Assembly (NCBI RefSeq): GCF_014268455.2
Contig: NZ_CP077085.1
Coordinates: forward strand, 5,745,001-5,809,000
Length of the DNA stretch: 64,000 nucleotides
Direction of reading: 5' to 3'
Source of the DNA: Pseudomonas shahriarae
GTDB lineage: Bacteria > Pseudomonadota > Gammaproteobacteria > Pseudomonadales > Pseudomonadaceae
Positions 34,398 through 43,610 of the stretch are shown piece after piece (the first letter of the stretch is position 1; the number at the start of each line of letters is the position of its first letter). The notes beneath the pieces are model-generated. The model was not told the DNA's origin. It worked only from the letters and a program-made list of their open reading frames with translations, and did no database searches. The position numbers and the translations under genes were made by a program.

Positions 34398-35713
34398 TGA
34401 AGGCTTTCAAGGACCTGGTGGAATGGCTAAAGCAGGCCATCGCCGATGGGGAACAGTTTCATCTGGGCTACGCGGCGGAGTCGTCCGAATTCGTGCGTTT
34501 CAACCACGCCAAGGTGCGCCAGGCCGGCCAGGTACAGCAGGCCAGCGTCAACCTCAAGCTGATCAACGATGGCCGGCACGCCGACCTGGCCATCACCCTG
34601 GCCGGCGCCCCCGAGGTGGACCGCCAGCGCCTGGCCGAGGGCCTGCAGCAATTGCGCGACACCTTGCCCTTGCTGCCCAAAGATCCTTACCTGCTACTCA
34701 ATCACACGGCCTGGCAAAACAGCAGCGAGCAGGCCCAGGCGCTGCCGGACTTCGATCAAGTCCTGGGCGAAATCAGCCAGGGCGCCCAAGGTTTCGACCT
34801 GGTCGGCATCTATGCCGCCGGGCCGATCAGCCGCGGGTTCGCCAGCTCGTCGGGGGCTTTTGGCTGGCACCAGGCCAATAGCTTCAACTTTGATTTCAGT
34901 CTGTTCCATGCCAATGGCGAGGCGGTCAAGGCCAGCTACGCCGGCGATGCCTGGGACAGCGCGGCATTTGCCCAGCGCTTGCAGCAAGCCCGCGAACAAC
35001 TGGAGTTTCTTGGCCGGCCCTTGCACACCCTGGCGCCCGGCCAATACCGCGCCTACCTGGCACCGGCGGCCATGGAAGAAATCATCGGCATGCTCGCCTG
35101 GGGTGGTTTTTCTGCGCAGGCCATCGCCAGCAAGGGCAGCCCGTTGCAGCGCCTGTATGCCGGCGACCAGGCCCTGAGCCCGCTGGTGGGCATGGGCGAA
35201 CAGATCACCGGCTCCCTGAGCCCGGCGTTTTCCCGGGACGGTTACCCGCGCAGCGACGTGACCTTGATCGCCAATGGCCAGGCGCAAGGGCAACTGGTCA
35301 ACTCGCGCAGCGCCGCCGAATACGGCTTGAGCACCAACGGCGCCAGCGGCGATGAGTCCCCCAGCGCCTTGCAGATGGCCGCCGGCAGCCTGGCCCAGGC
35401 CGATATCCTCAAGCAACTGGGCACCGGCCTGTATATCAGCAACCTGTGGTACCTGAACTACTCCGACCAGCCGGCGGCGCGCCTGACAGGCATGACCCGC
35501 TTCGCCACGTTCTGGGTCGAAGACGGCGAGATCAAGGCACCGGTCAGCACCATGCGCTTTGACGATAGCGTCTACCACCTGCTGGGGTCGCAGTTGGAAG
35601 CGCTGACCGCCGAGCGCGAGTTGCTGCTGTCGGCCAGCACCTATGGCGAGCGCAACACCTCGTCCAACCTGCTGCCGGGCGCGTTGGTAAAACGCCTGAC
35701 CCTGACCTTGTAA
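34397..35713 (+). CDS. TldE/PmbA-type partner subunit
   Basis: A 438-residue TldD/PmbA-family protein lacking any HExxxH motif, as expected for the non-catalytic TldE half. Conserved family segments are near LVNSRSAAEYGL and LYISNLWYLNYSDQPAARLTGMTR. The ATG at 34397 overlaps the TldD stop, with GGGAGA upstream; longer frames upstream are shadow sequence inside tldD. Together the two would form the compartmentalised heterodimeric peptidase. Confidence 0.87.
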   Translation: MKAFKDLVEWLKQAIADGEQFHLGYAAESSEFVRFNHAKVRQAGQVQQASVNLKLINDGRHADLAITLAGAPEVDRQRLAEGLQQLRDTLPLLPKDPYLLLNHTAWQNSSEQAQALPDFDQVLGEISQGAQGFDLVGIYAAGPISRGFASSSGAFGWHQANSFNFDFSLFHANGEAVKASYAGDAWDSAAFAQRLQQAREQLEFLGRPLHTLAPGQYRAYLAPAAMEEIIGMLAWGGFSAQAIASKGSPLQRLYAGDQALSPLVGMGEQITGSLSPAFSRDGYPRSDVTLIANGQAQGQLVNSRSAAEYGLSTNGASGDESPSALQMAAGSLAQADILKQLGTGLYISNLWYLNYSDQPAARLTGMTRFATFWVEDGEIKAPVSTMRFDDSVYHLLGSQLEALTAERELLLSASTYGERNTSSNLLPGALVKRLTLTL

Positions 35714-35728
35714 ACGCCCGGCTTGTGC

Positions 35729-35753
35729 TGTGGCGAGGGGGCTTCTCGCCACA
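35729..35753. terminator. hairpin after the TldD/E pair
   Basis: Nine-bp stem TGTGGCGAG/CTCGCCACA with a seven-base loop, 16 bp after the stop. No T-tract, so it may be another repeat type and not a strong terminator. Confidence 0.45.
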
Positions 35754-35853
35754 ACAAGCGCGCGCCTTGCCACAATTTAAGCTGGCTCCTACAGGGGAAT
35801 ACCCTGGGTTCTGATGAACCTTCCCTGGCAGCATCCCGTTGGTTGGCGGACTG

Positions 35854-35882
35854 TTGTCGACGCTCGAAAACCTCGTTATAAC
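35854..35882 (+). promoter_or_regulatory. sigma-70-like promoter upstream of the rhlA-like gene
   Basis: TTGTCG, 17 bases, then TATAAC, about 85 bp before the ATG. A GC-rich hairpin (CTCGCCC/GGGCGAG, 35936-35955) immediately precedes the GGAG ribosome-binding site and could affect translation. Confidence 0.5.
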
Positions 35883-35968
35883 GGTTAGTGGCATCCCGCC
35901 ACTCTCAACCCATTTGTTCGCAAATGATGCATGACCTCGCCCGGGACTGGGCGAGCCGGAGCGTTGAC

Positions 35969-36859
35969 ATGTACCAAGGAAGTTTTGTCATTGATAAGTT
36001 GTTCAAGCACTACAACGTTCACGTAGAGCAATTGGGTAACGATCCGCAACGCAAGACCGTGCTGTTGGTCAACGGCGCGCTGTCCACCACCCGCTCATTC
36101 GCCCGCACCAGCAAGTGCCTGGCCGAGCATTTCAATGTGTTGATGTTCGACTTGCCGTTTTCCGGCTATTCGCGCCCCCACAACACCGATCTGGACCTGG
36201 TGACCAAGGACGACGAAGTCGAGATCCTGCGGGCGCTGGTGGAGCGTTTCCAGGTCAACCACCTGGTGTCGGCCTCCTGGGGTGGCATCTCGACCCTGCT
36301 GACCCTGGCGCACAACCCGCCTTCCATCGAAAGCTCGGTGGTGATGGCCCTGGCACCCAATCTCAACCCGGCAATGCTCGAATATGTGGAGCGGGTGCGG
36401 GTGCTGATCGAGGCCGATGACAAGTCTGCCGTCGGCCACTTGCTCAATGAGACCGTCGGCAAATTCCTCTCCAGCCGGCTCAAGCGCAATAACCATCGGC
36501 ACCTGTCGACCATGGCCACCACCGAGTACCGCCAGGCGCGCTTTCATATTCATCAGGTGCTTGCCCTGGGCGATGGCAACTACCTGCCGCAATTGCGCCA
36601 GATCGAAACCCCAGTGCATTTTCTCAACGGCACGCTGGACGAATACACCCCGGCCAATGAAGCCCAACTGTTCAAGCAATACGTGGGCCGCAGCAGCTTT
36701 GCCAGCGCCGAGCACACCGGCCATTTGCTCGACCTGGAGTCGCGGGAGGCGGCGCTGGCGGTGCATCGCGCGCTGATCGACTTCCTGGTGGGCAAGGACG
36801 TGGCCATCGCTGATATAGACGAACCGCCAGTGGGAAAATCGGCAGAGGTTGGCGCATAA
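35969..36859 (+). CDS. RhlA-like 3-(3-hydroxyalkanoyloxy)alkanoate synthase
   Basis: A 296-residue alpha/beta-hydrolase closely resembling RhlA of P. aeruginosa (295 residues), which joins two 3-hydroxyacyl chains into the HAA lipid of rhamnolipids. Long shared stretches include [24 protein letters not shown] and [16 protein letters not shown]. The triad is Ser103, Asp224 and His252, one residue offset from RhlA. It is also related to PhaG, but these stretches are nearer RhlA. No rhlB, rhlR or rhlI is adjacent. ATG 35969 has GGAG eight bases upstream. An MFS exporter gene follows after 36 bp. Confidence 0.87.
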   Translation: MYQGSFVIDKLFKHYNVHVEQLGNDPQRKTVLLVNGALSTTRSFARTSKCLAEHFNVLMFDLPFSGYSRPHNTDLDLVTKDDEVEILRALVERFQVNHLVSASWGGISTLLTLAHNPPSIESSVVMALAPNLNPAMLEYVERVRVLIEADDKSAVGHLLNETVGKFLSSRLKRNNHRHLSTMATTEYRQARFHIHQVLALGDGNYLPQLRQIETPVHFLNGTLDEYTPANEAQLFKQYVGRSSFASAEHTGHLLDLESREAALAVHRALIDFLVGKDVAIADIDEPPVGKSAEVGA

Positions 36860-36895
36860 TCGGCAACCCATAGCCTGCTAACAAAAAGGGATCTC

Positions 36896-38323
36896 ATGCC
36901 GAATCGTGTCGTGCTCGATGCCAAGACCGCCCGCTGGTTACCCTGGGTGGTAGCGATTGCCTTCTTCATGCAGTCGCTCGACGGCACGATTCTCAACACG
37001 GCACTGCCCGCCATGGCCGAGGACCTGGCGGAAAACCCGCTGCGCATGCAGGGCGTGATCATCGCCTACATGCTCACCGTGGCCTTGCTGATCCCGGCCT
37101 CGGGCTGGATCGCCGACCGTTTCGGCACCAAGAAGATTTTCTTCGGCGCGATCATGCTGTTCAGCATCGGCTCGCTGCTGTGCGCCCTGTCCAGCAGCCT
37201 GAGCATGCTGGTGGGCGCACGGGTGATCCAGGGTCTGGGCGGCGCGCTGATGCTGCCGGTGGGCCGGCTGGTGGTGCTGCGCGCCTACCCGCGCTCGGAG
37301 CTGGTGCGGATCATGGGTTTTATCACCATTCCCGGCCTGCTCGGCCCCCTGCTCGGCCCGACCATGGGCGGCTGGATGGTGCAGTACCTGACCTGGCACT
37401 GGATTTTCCTGATCAACCTGCCGGTGGGCATGATCGGCTGCTACGCCGTGTGGAAATTCATCCCCGACCTGCGCGGCAGCGAGCGTACTCGCTTCGACAG
37501 CCTGGGCTTTTTGCTGTTTGGCGCGGCAATGGTGCTGATCACCATTGCCATGGAAGGCCTGGGCGAGCTGCACCTGCCGCACTTGCGCGTGATGTTGTTG
37601 CTGTTCGGTGGCATGGCGTGCCTGGCGGCCTACTGGCTGCGCGCCGGGCATATCGAAAACCCACTGTTCTCGCCGGTGCTGTTCAAGACCCGGACCTTTG
37701 CCGTGGGCATTCTCGGCAACCTGTTCGCGCGCCTGGGCAGCGGCGCCCTGCCGTTCCTCGTGCCGTTGCTGCTGCAGATCGCCCTGGGTTACTCGCCGTC
37801 CCAGGCCGGGATGAGCATGCTGCCCCTGGCGGCAGCGGCGATGGTCGCCAAGTCGGTCGCCCGGCCGTTGATCGAACGCCTGGGCTATCGCGTCGTGCTC
37901 ACCGGCAACACCCTGCTGCTGGGCATGATGCTGGCGAGCATGGGCCTGGTCAGCGAACAGACGCCCTACCCGCTGTTGCTGGCGATGCTCGCGGTACTGG
38001 GGGCGATCAACTCCCTGCAATTTACCGCGATGAACACCGTGACCCTGATCGACCTCGACGATGCCCAGGCCAGCAGCGGCAACAGCCTGCTGTCGGTGGT
38101 GGCGCAACTGGCCCTGAGCCTGGGGGTGGCCTGCGCCGGTGCCCTGCTTGGCGGGTTTACTGCCCAAGCCGGTAACGATGGGGTCAACACCGTGCTCGAG
38201 GCGTTCCAGTTGACGTTCCTCACCGTGGGCATCATGGCGATGCTGGCGGCGGCGATCTTCTTGCAATTGTCGCCAAAAGACGGCAAACGAGTGGTCAGCC
38301 GCGAGCACGACATTGAGCATTAG
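36896..38323 (+). CDS. MFS transporter, DHA2 (EmrB/QacA) family
   Basis: A 475-residue major-facilitator drug:H+ antiporter with about 14 hydrophobic segments. The DHA2 landmarks are LDGTILNTALPAMA near the N-terminus, the loop-2/3 motif GWIADRFGTKKIFFGAI, and the antiporter motif C region PGLLGPLLGPTMGGWMV. AGGGA precedes the ATG. Its tight spacing after the RhlA-like gene suggests co-transcription and a role in export of the product or of a related lipid; drug efflux is the alternative. Confidence 0.9.
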   Translation: MPNRVVLDAKTARWLPWVVAIAFFMQSLDGTILNTALPAMAEDLAENPLRMQGVIIAYMLTVALLIPASGWIADRFGTKKIFFGAIMLFSIGSLLCALSSSLSMLVGARVIQGLGGALMLPVGRLVVLRAYPRSELVRIMGFITIPGLLGPLLGPTMGGWMVQYLTWHWIFLINLPVGMIGCYAVWKFIPDLRGSERTRFDSLGFLLFGAAMVLITIAMEGLGELHLPHLRVMLLLFGGMACLAAYWLRAGHIENPLFSPVLFKTRTFAVGILGNLFARLGSGALPFLVPLLLQIALGYSPSQAGMSMLPLAAAAMVAKSVARPLIERLGYRVVLTGNTLLLGMMLASMGLVSEQTPYPLLLAMLAVLGAINSLQFTAMNTVTLIDLDDAQASSGNSLLSVVAQLALSLGVACAGALLGGFTAQAGNDGVNTVLEAFQLTFLTVGIMAMLAAAIFLQLSPKDGKRVVSREHDIEH

Positions 38324-38406
38324 GCGGCGTCTCGTCTAGAACTTGCAGGGAAATTCCCACGGGGCTGGTACACTGCGCGACATTTTGTTTTTGCAGAGCC
38401 TGTCCC

Positions 38407-39792
38407 GTGACCACCATCGCCACCGCTTTTAATACTTTGCCGCTCTCCGCCGCCATGCTGGCTAACCTTGACTCGCTGGGTTATGCCGAGATGACGCAGA
38501 TCCAGGCGCAAAGCTTGCCGGTGATCCTCAAGGGGCTGGACCTGATCGCCCAGGCCAAGACCGGCAGCGGCAAGACCGCCGCCTTCGGCATCGGCCTGTT
38601 GAACCCGATCAACCCGCGCTACTTCGGTTGCCAGGCCCTGGTGATGTGCCCGACCCGCGAGCTGGCTGACCAGGTGGCCAAGGAAATCCGCCGCCTGGCC
38701 CGCGCCGAAGACAACATCAAGGTGCTGACCCTGTGCGGCGGCGTGTCCCTCGGCCCGCAGATCGCTTCCCTGGAGCATGGCGCCCACGTCATCGTCGGCA
38801 CCCCGGGCCGCATCCAGCAACACCTGCGCAAGGGTTCGCTGGTGCTGGACGGTTTGAACACGCTGATCCTCGATGAAGCCGACCGCATGCTCGACATGGG
38901 TTTCTACGACGCCATCGAAGACATCATCAGCAAGACCCCGGCCCGTCGCCAGACCCTGTTGTTCTCGGCCACCTACCCGGTGAGCATCAAGCAACTGGCC
39001 TCCAAATTCATGCGCGCGCCGCAGCAGGTCAAGGCCGAAGCGTTCCACTCCGATGAGCAGATCGAGCAGCGTTTCTACGAAATCTCCCCGGAAGAGCGCA
39101 TGGACGCGGTGACCAAGGTGCTGTCGCACTTCCGTCCGGCCTCTTGCGTGGCCTTCTGCTTTACCAAGCAGCAAGTGCAGGAAACCGTGGATCACCTGAC
39201 CGCCAAGGGCATTTCTGCAGTCGGCCTGCATGGCGACCTGGAACAGCGCGACCGTGACCAGGTGCTGGCAATGTTCGCCAACCGCAGTACTTCGGTACTG
39301 GTGGCCACCGACGTGGCGGCCCGAGGCCTGGACATTGACTCGCTGGACATGGTGATCAACGTCGAACTGGCCCGCGATTCGGAAATCCACATTCACCGCG
39401 TCGGCCGTACCGGGCGTGCCGGTGAGACCGGGATCGCCATCAGCCTGGTGGCGCCGTCCGAGGCACACCGTGCCCAGGCCATCGAACTGCTGCAAAAGGC
39501 CCCGCTGAACTGGGATCAACTGAGCAACCTCAAATCACAGGGCGGCGCGCCGCTGCTGCCGGTGATGAGCACGTTGTGCATTGCTGCCGGTCGTAAAGAC
39601 AAGGTCCGCCCAGGCGACATCCTCGGCGCGCTGACCGGTGAAGCCGGGATCCCGGGCGCCCAGGTGGGCAAGATCGCGATCTTTGACTTCCAGGCCTATG
39701 TGGCAGTGGAGCGTAGCGTCGCCAAGCAGGCGTTGCAGCGCTTGAATGACGGCAAGATCAAGGGCCGTTCGTTGCGCGTGCGGATCCTGTAA
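38407..39792 (+). CDS. dbpA: ATP-dependent RNA helicase DbpA
   Basis: A 461-residue DEAD-box helicase acting in 50S ribosome assembly on 23S rRNA helix 92. Motifs in order: Q-motif region near 30, AKTGSGKTA (I), PTRELA (Ia), LDEADRM (II), FSATYP (III), VATDVAARGLD (V) and HRVGRTGRAG (VI). The C-terminal DbpA RNA-binding domain (about residues 385-461, KDKVRPGDILGALTGEAGI) separates it from other DEAD proteins. The start codon is GTG. Confidence 0.95.
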   Translation: MTTIATAFNTLPLSAAMLANLDSLGYAEMTQIQAQSLPVILKGLDLIAQAKTGSGKTAAFGIGLLNPINPRYFGCQALVMCPTRELADQVAKEIRRLARAEDNIKVLTLCGGVSLGPQIASLEHGAHVIVGTPGRIQQHLRKGSLVLDGLNTLILDEADRMLDMGFYDAIEDIISKTPARRQTLLFSATYPVSIKQLASKFMRAPQQVKAEAFHSDEQIEQRFYEISPEERMDAVTKVLSHFRPASCVAFCFTKQQVQETVDHLTAKGISAVGLHGDLEQRDRDQVLAMFANRSTSVLVATDVAARGLDIDSLDMVINVELARDSEIHIHRVGRTGRAGETGIAISLVAPSEAHRAQAIELLQKAPLNWDQLSNLKSQGGAPLLPVMSTLCIAAGRKDKVRPGDILGALTGEAGIPGAQVGKIAIFDFQAYVAVERSVAKQALQRLNDGKIKGRSLRVRIL

Positions 39793-39816
39793 AGCTCTTC
39801 GATTCAATGGAGATCC

Positions 39817-39909
39817 AATGTGGGAGCGGGCTTGCTCGCGAATGCGGTGTACCAGTCGCCAGATGGGGTGGCTGACAGCCGTATTCGCGAGCAAGCCCGC
39901 TCCCACATT
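39817..39909. repeat. long REP doublet after dbpA
   Basis: Perfect 27-bp inverted arms (AATGTGGGAGCGGGCTTGCT...) at 39817-39843 and 39883-39909 with a 39-base centre. Confidence 0.85.
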
Positions 39910-39950
39910 TCTGATTGCATTTGAGATCAATATTTTGTGAGGACACCGTT

Positions 39951-41129
39951 TTGCGCTCGACCGAAGTTGTGATCATTGGCGCTGGCGCCGCAGGCTTGAT
40001 GTGCGCGCTGACCGCCGCCGGGCGTGGGCGCAAGGTGATGTTGATCGACCATGCGAACAAGGCCGGCAAGAAGATCCTGATGTCCGGCGGTGGCCGCTGT
40101 AACTTCACCAATATGTACACCGAGCCTGCCAACTTCCTCTCGCACAATGCGCACTTCTGCAAATCCGCCCTGGCCCGTTACACCCAGTGGGATTTCATCG
40201 GGCTGGTGGCCAAGCATGGCGTGCCGTACCACGAGAAGAAGCTCGGCCAGCTGTTCTGCGATAACAAATCCAGCGACATCCTCGGCATGCTGCTCGACGA
40301 ATGCATCCAGACCGGCGTGAGCCTGCACCTGGACACCTCGATCCAGGAGATCGCCAGGCTCGACAGCGGCTACCAACTGCAGACCACCCTCGGCGAGTTG
40401 CGCTGCGAGTCCCTGGTGATTGCCACCGGTGGCCTGTCGATTCCGACCCTGGGCGCCACCGGCTTTGGTTATCAGGTGGCCAAGCAGTTCGGCCATGAAC
40501 TGCTGCCGACCCGTGCAGGCCTGGTGCCGTTTACCATCACCGATCAGCTCAAGGAACTGTGTGGCGAGCTGTCCGGCACCTCGGTCGATTGCCTGGTCAG
40601 CTGCAACGACCAGAGCTTTCGCGAGAACATTTTGTTCACCCATCGCGGCCTGAGCGGGCCGGCGATTTTGCAGATCTCCTCGTACTGGGAGCCCGGCGAC
40701 ACGGTAGAAATCAACCTGCTGCCCGACCACGACGCCCACGCCTGGCTGCAACAGCAACAGGCCGAGCGCCCCAACAGCGAACTCAAGACCCTGCTGGGCG
40801 AGATCTTCACCAAGAAGATGGCCAACCTGCTGGCCGAGACGTGGTTTGTGTCCAAACCGATGAAGCAGTACACCCACGCCGAACTGGCAGATATCGCTAC
40901 CAAGCTGGGCAGTTGGCAATTGGTCCCGGCCGGCACCGAGGGCTACCGCACCGCCGAAGTCACCCTGGGCGGGGTGGATACGCGGGAAGTGTCGTCCAAG
41001 ACCATGGAGTCGCTGAAAAGCCCCGGCCTGTACTTTATCGGCGAAGTGCTGGATGTGACCGGGCACCTGGGCGGGTTCAACTTCCAGTGGGCCTGGGCTT
41101 CGGGGTATGCGGCGGCGCAGTACGCCTGA
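39951..41129 (+). CDS. BaiN/HI0933-type NAD(P)/FAD-dependent oxidoreductase
   Basis: A 392-residue flavoprotein of the HI0933/YhiN family. Dinucleotide-binding motif VVIIGAGAAGLMCALTAAGRG near the N-terminus, the family signature GKKILMSGGGRCNFTN near residues 37-52, and the C-terminal FIGEVLDVTGHLGGFNFQWAW that closes the FAD site. The physiological substrate is not established. The start is TTG 39951, chosen because GTGAGGAC lies at the right distance and the protein then begins at the Rossmann strand. Confidence 0.88.
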   Translation: MRSTEVVIIGAGAAGLMCALTAAGRGRKVMLIDHANKAGKKILMSGGGRCNFTNMYTEPANFLSHNAHFCKSALARYTQWDFIGLVAKHGVPYHEKKLGQLFCDNKSSDILGMLLDECIQTGVSLHLDTSIQEIARLDSGYQLQTTLGELRCESLVIATGGLSIPTLGATGFGYQVAKQFGHELLPTRAGLVPFTITDQLKELCGELSGTSVDCLVSCNDQSFRENILFTHRGLSGPAILQISSYWEPGDTVEINLLPDHDAHAWLQQQQAERPNSELKTLLGEIFTKKMANLLAETWFVSKPMKQYTHAELADIATKLGSWQLVPAGTEGYRTAEVTLGGVDTREVSSKTMESLKSPGLYFIGEVLDVTGHLGGFNFQWAWASGYAAAQYA

Positions 41130-41143
41130 ACGGTAATGTGATC

Positions 41144-41239
41144 AACTGTGGGAGCGGGCTTGCTCGCGAATACGGTGGGTCAGTCAGCTCATTCAGCGAC
41201 TGACACTCCGCATTCGCGAGCAAGCCCGCTCCCACAGTT
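41144..41239. repeat. long REP doublet
   Basis: Inverted arms beginning AACTGTGGGAGCGGGCTTGC and ending GCAAGCCCGCTCCCACAGTT around a short centre that itself contains the inverted pair GTCAGTC/GACTGAC. Confidence 0.85.
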
Positions 41240-41348
41240 TGATGGGGTGTGCCAAAACAATTTTTGCTTATGAATGTGATCGCCACGCTTGCCGTGACGT
41301 CATTACTGGCTCAATTTAGCGGCATCGTCCCGGAAGACCCCAGACTTC

Positions 41349-43532
41349 ATGTCCTCGACCTCGTTCAAGCAGTCCATGCGGCGCCTTTGGGCACTGGATA
41401 AGTTCAGTTACAGCGTACGGGTGTTTATCGCCCTCACCGGCAGCATGGCGCTGTGCTGGTATCAGGATGAAATGTCGCTGCTGATCCCGCTGTTCCTGGG
41501 GATTATCGCCAGCGCCCTGGCCGAAACCGATGACAGCTGGCAGGGCCGCCTCAATGCGCTGGCGGTGACGCTGGTGTGTTTCAGCGTGGCGGCGCTGTCG
41601 GTGGAGTTGCTGTTTCCCTACCCGTGGATTTTTGCCATCGCCATCGCCCTGGCGAGTTTCTGCCTGACCATGCTCGGCGCCCTGGGCGAGCGTTATGGCG
41701 CCATTGCCTCGGCCACTTTGATTCTGTCGGTCTACACCATGATCGGCGTGGACCAGCGCGGCGGCGCCGTCACCGACTTCTGGCACGAACCCTTGCTGCT
41801 GGTGGCCGGTGCCGCCTGGTACGGCGCGCTGTCGGTGCTGTGGCAGGCAATGTTTTCCAACCAGCCGGTTCAACAGAGCCTGGCCCGGCTGTTTCGCGAG
41901 CTGGGGCGTTACCTCAAGCTCAAGTCATCGCTGTTCGAGCCCATTCGCCAACTGGACGTCGAAGCGCGGCGCCTGGAGCTGGCACAACAAAATGGCCGGG
42001 TGGTGGCGGCGCTCAATGCGGCCAAGGAAATCATCCTGCACCGTGTCGGCAATGGCCGGCCGGGTTCCAAGGTCAGTCGCTACCTCAAGCTGTACTTCCT
42101 GGCCCAGGACATCCACGAGCGCGCCAGTTCCTCCCACTACCCCTACAACGCCCTGGCCGAAGCCTTCTTCCACAGCGATGTGCTGTTCCGTTGCCAGCGC
42201 CTGCTGCGCCAGCAAGGCAAGGCCTGCCAGGCCCTCGCCGAGTCGATCCAGCTGCGCCAGCCGTTTGTCTATGACGCCAGCTTCGCCGAGGCCCTGGGCG
42301 ACCTGAATGCCTCCCTCGAACACCTGCGCATCCAGAGCAACCCGGCCTGGCGTGGCCTGCTGCGTTCGTTGCGCGCGCTGGCGGCCAACCTGTCGACCCT
42401 CGACCGCCTGCTCAGCGACGCCAGCAACCCCGACAGCCTGGCAGATGCCAGCGACAGCAGCCTGCTGGACCGCTCGCCGCGCAACCTCAAGGAAATGTGG
42501 ACGCGCCTGCGTACCCAACTGACCCCGACTTCGCTGCTGTTCCGTCACGCCCTGCGCCTGCCCCTGGCGCTGAGTGTCGGCTACGGCATGGTGCATTTGA
42601 TCCACCCGTCCCAGGGCTACTGGATCATCCTCACCACCCTGTTCGTCTGCCAGCCCAACTACGGCGCCACGCGGCGCAAGCTTGGCCAGCGGATCGTCGG
42701 CACGGCCATCGGCCTGACGGTGGCCTGGGCCCTGTTCGATCTGTTCCCTAACCCCTTGGTGCAGTCGATGTTCGCCATCGCCGCCGGGCTGGTGTTCTTT
42801 ATCAACCGCACCACCCGCTACACCCTGGCCACCGCCGCCATTACCCTGATGGTGCTGTTCTGCTTCAACCAGGTGGGCGATGGGTATGGGCTGTTCCTGC
42901 CGCGCCTGTTCGATACCTTGCTCGGCAGCCTGATCGCCGGGCTGGCGGTGTTCCTGTTCCTGCCGGACTGGCAAGGCCGGCGCCTGAACAAAGTGCTGGC
43001 CAACACCCTGACCTGTAACAGCATCTACTTGCGCCAGATCATGCAGCAATATGCCGCCGGCAAGAGCGACGACCTGGCCTACCGCCTGGCCCGGCGCAAT
43101 GCGCACAACGCCGACGCCGCGCTGTCCACCACCCTGGCCAATATGCTGATGGAGCCGGGGCACTTCCGTAAGGAAGCCGACGTTGGCTTCCGCTTCCTGG
43201 TGCTGTCCCACACCTTGCTCAGTTACCTGTCGGGGTTGGGTGCCCACCGCGACACCCAACTACCGGCCGATGTGCGCGAGCACCTGATCGAAGGCGCGGG
43301 CAAGACCCTCGCCACGAGCATCGACGAAATCGCCAGTGGGTTGGCGAACAAACAGCCGATTGCGGTGCAGAGCGATGCCGAGGAAGCGCTGGCAGTGGAG
43401 CTGGAGCAGATGCCGGATGAGATCGACGAAGCACAGCGCCTGGTGCAGACGCAGTTGGCATTGATCTGTCGGCAACTGGGGCCGTTGCGCACGCTGGCGG
43501 CGCATTTGATCAAGGAAACCAGTGCGGCTTAG
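41349..43532 (+). CDS. yccS: YccS/FUSC-family inner-membrane protein
   Basis: A 727-residue integral membrane protein of the YccS/YhfK family (fusaric-acid-resistance-like). Two hydrophobic blocks of several helices each are visible at about residues 25-150 and 395-530, each followed by a long cytoplasmic domain. The second block contains the family segment QPNYGATRRKLGQRIVGTAIGL. The function is not known; related FUSC proteins are proposed exporters. The ATG at 41349 has only a distant GGAAG, so the start is less certain than the gene. Confidence 0.87.
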   Translation: MSSTSFKQSMRRLWALDKFSYSVRVFIALTGSMALCWYQDEMSLLIPLFLGIIASALAETDDSWQGRLNALAVTLVCFSVAALSVELLFPYPWIFAIAIALASFCLTMLGALGERYGAIASATLILSVYTMIGVDQRGGAVTDFWHEPLLLVAGAAWYGALSVLWQAMFSNQPVQQSLARLFRELGRYLKLKSSLFEPIRQLDVEARRLELAQQNGRVVAALNAAKEIILHRVGNGRPGSKVSRYLKLYFLAQDIHERASSSHYPYNALAEAFFHSDVLFRCQRLLRQQGKACQALAESIQLRQPFVYDASFAEALGDLNASLEHLRIQSNPAWRGLLRSLRALAANLSTLDRLLSDASNPDSLADASDSSLLDRSPRNLKEMWTRLRTQLTPTSLLFRHALRLPLALSVGYGMVHLIHPSQGYWIILTTLFVCQPNYGATRRKLGQRIVGTAIGLTVAWALFDLFPNPLVQSMFAIAAGLVFFINRTTRYTLATAAITLMVLFCFNQVGDGYGLFLPRLFDTLLGSLIAGLAVFLFLPDWQGRRLNKVLANTLTCNSIYLRQIMQQYAAGKSDDLAYRLARRNAHNADAALSTTLANMLMEPGHFRKEADVGFRFLVLSHTLLSYLSGLGAHRDTQLPADVREHLIEGAGKTLATSIDEIASGLANKQPIAVQSDAEEALAVELEQMPDEIDEAQRLVQTQLALICRQLGPLRTLAAHLIKETSAA

Positions 43533-43610
43533 AGCCCTATCGCGAACAAGCCCGCTCCCACATTTTGATCTGCGAATACGGGCATGCTCGCGATCGCGGC
43601 CTCAAGAACA

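Noticed and set aside
36938..38320. 460-codon minus-strand frame opposite the MFS transporter
   Set aside because: His/Gln-rich shadow translation with no motif; the plus-strand frame has a clear 14-helix transporter.
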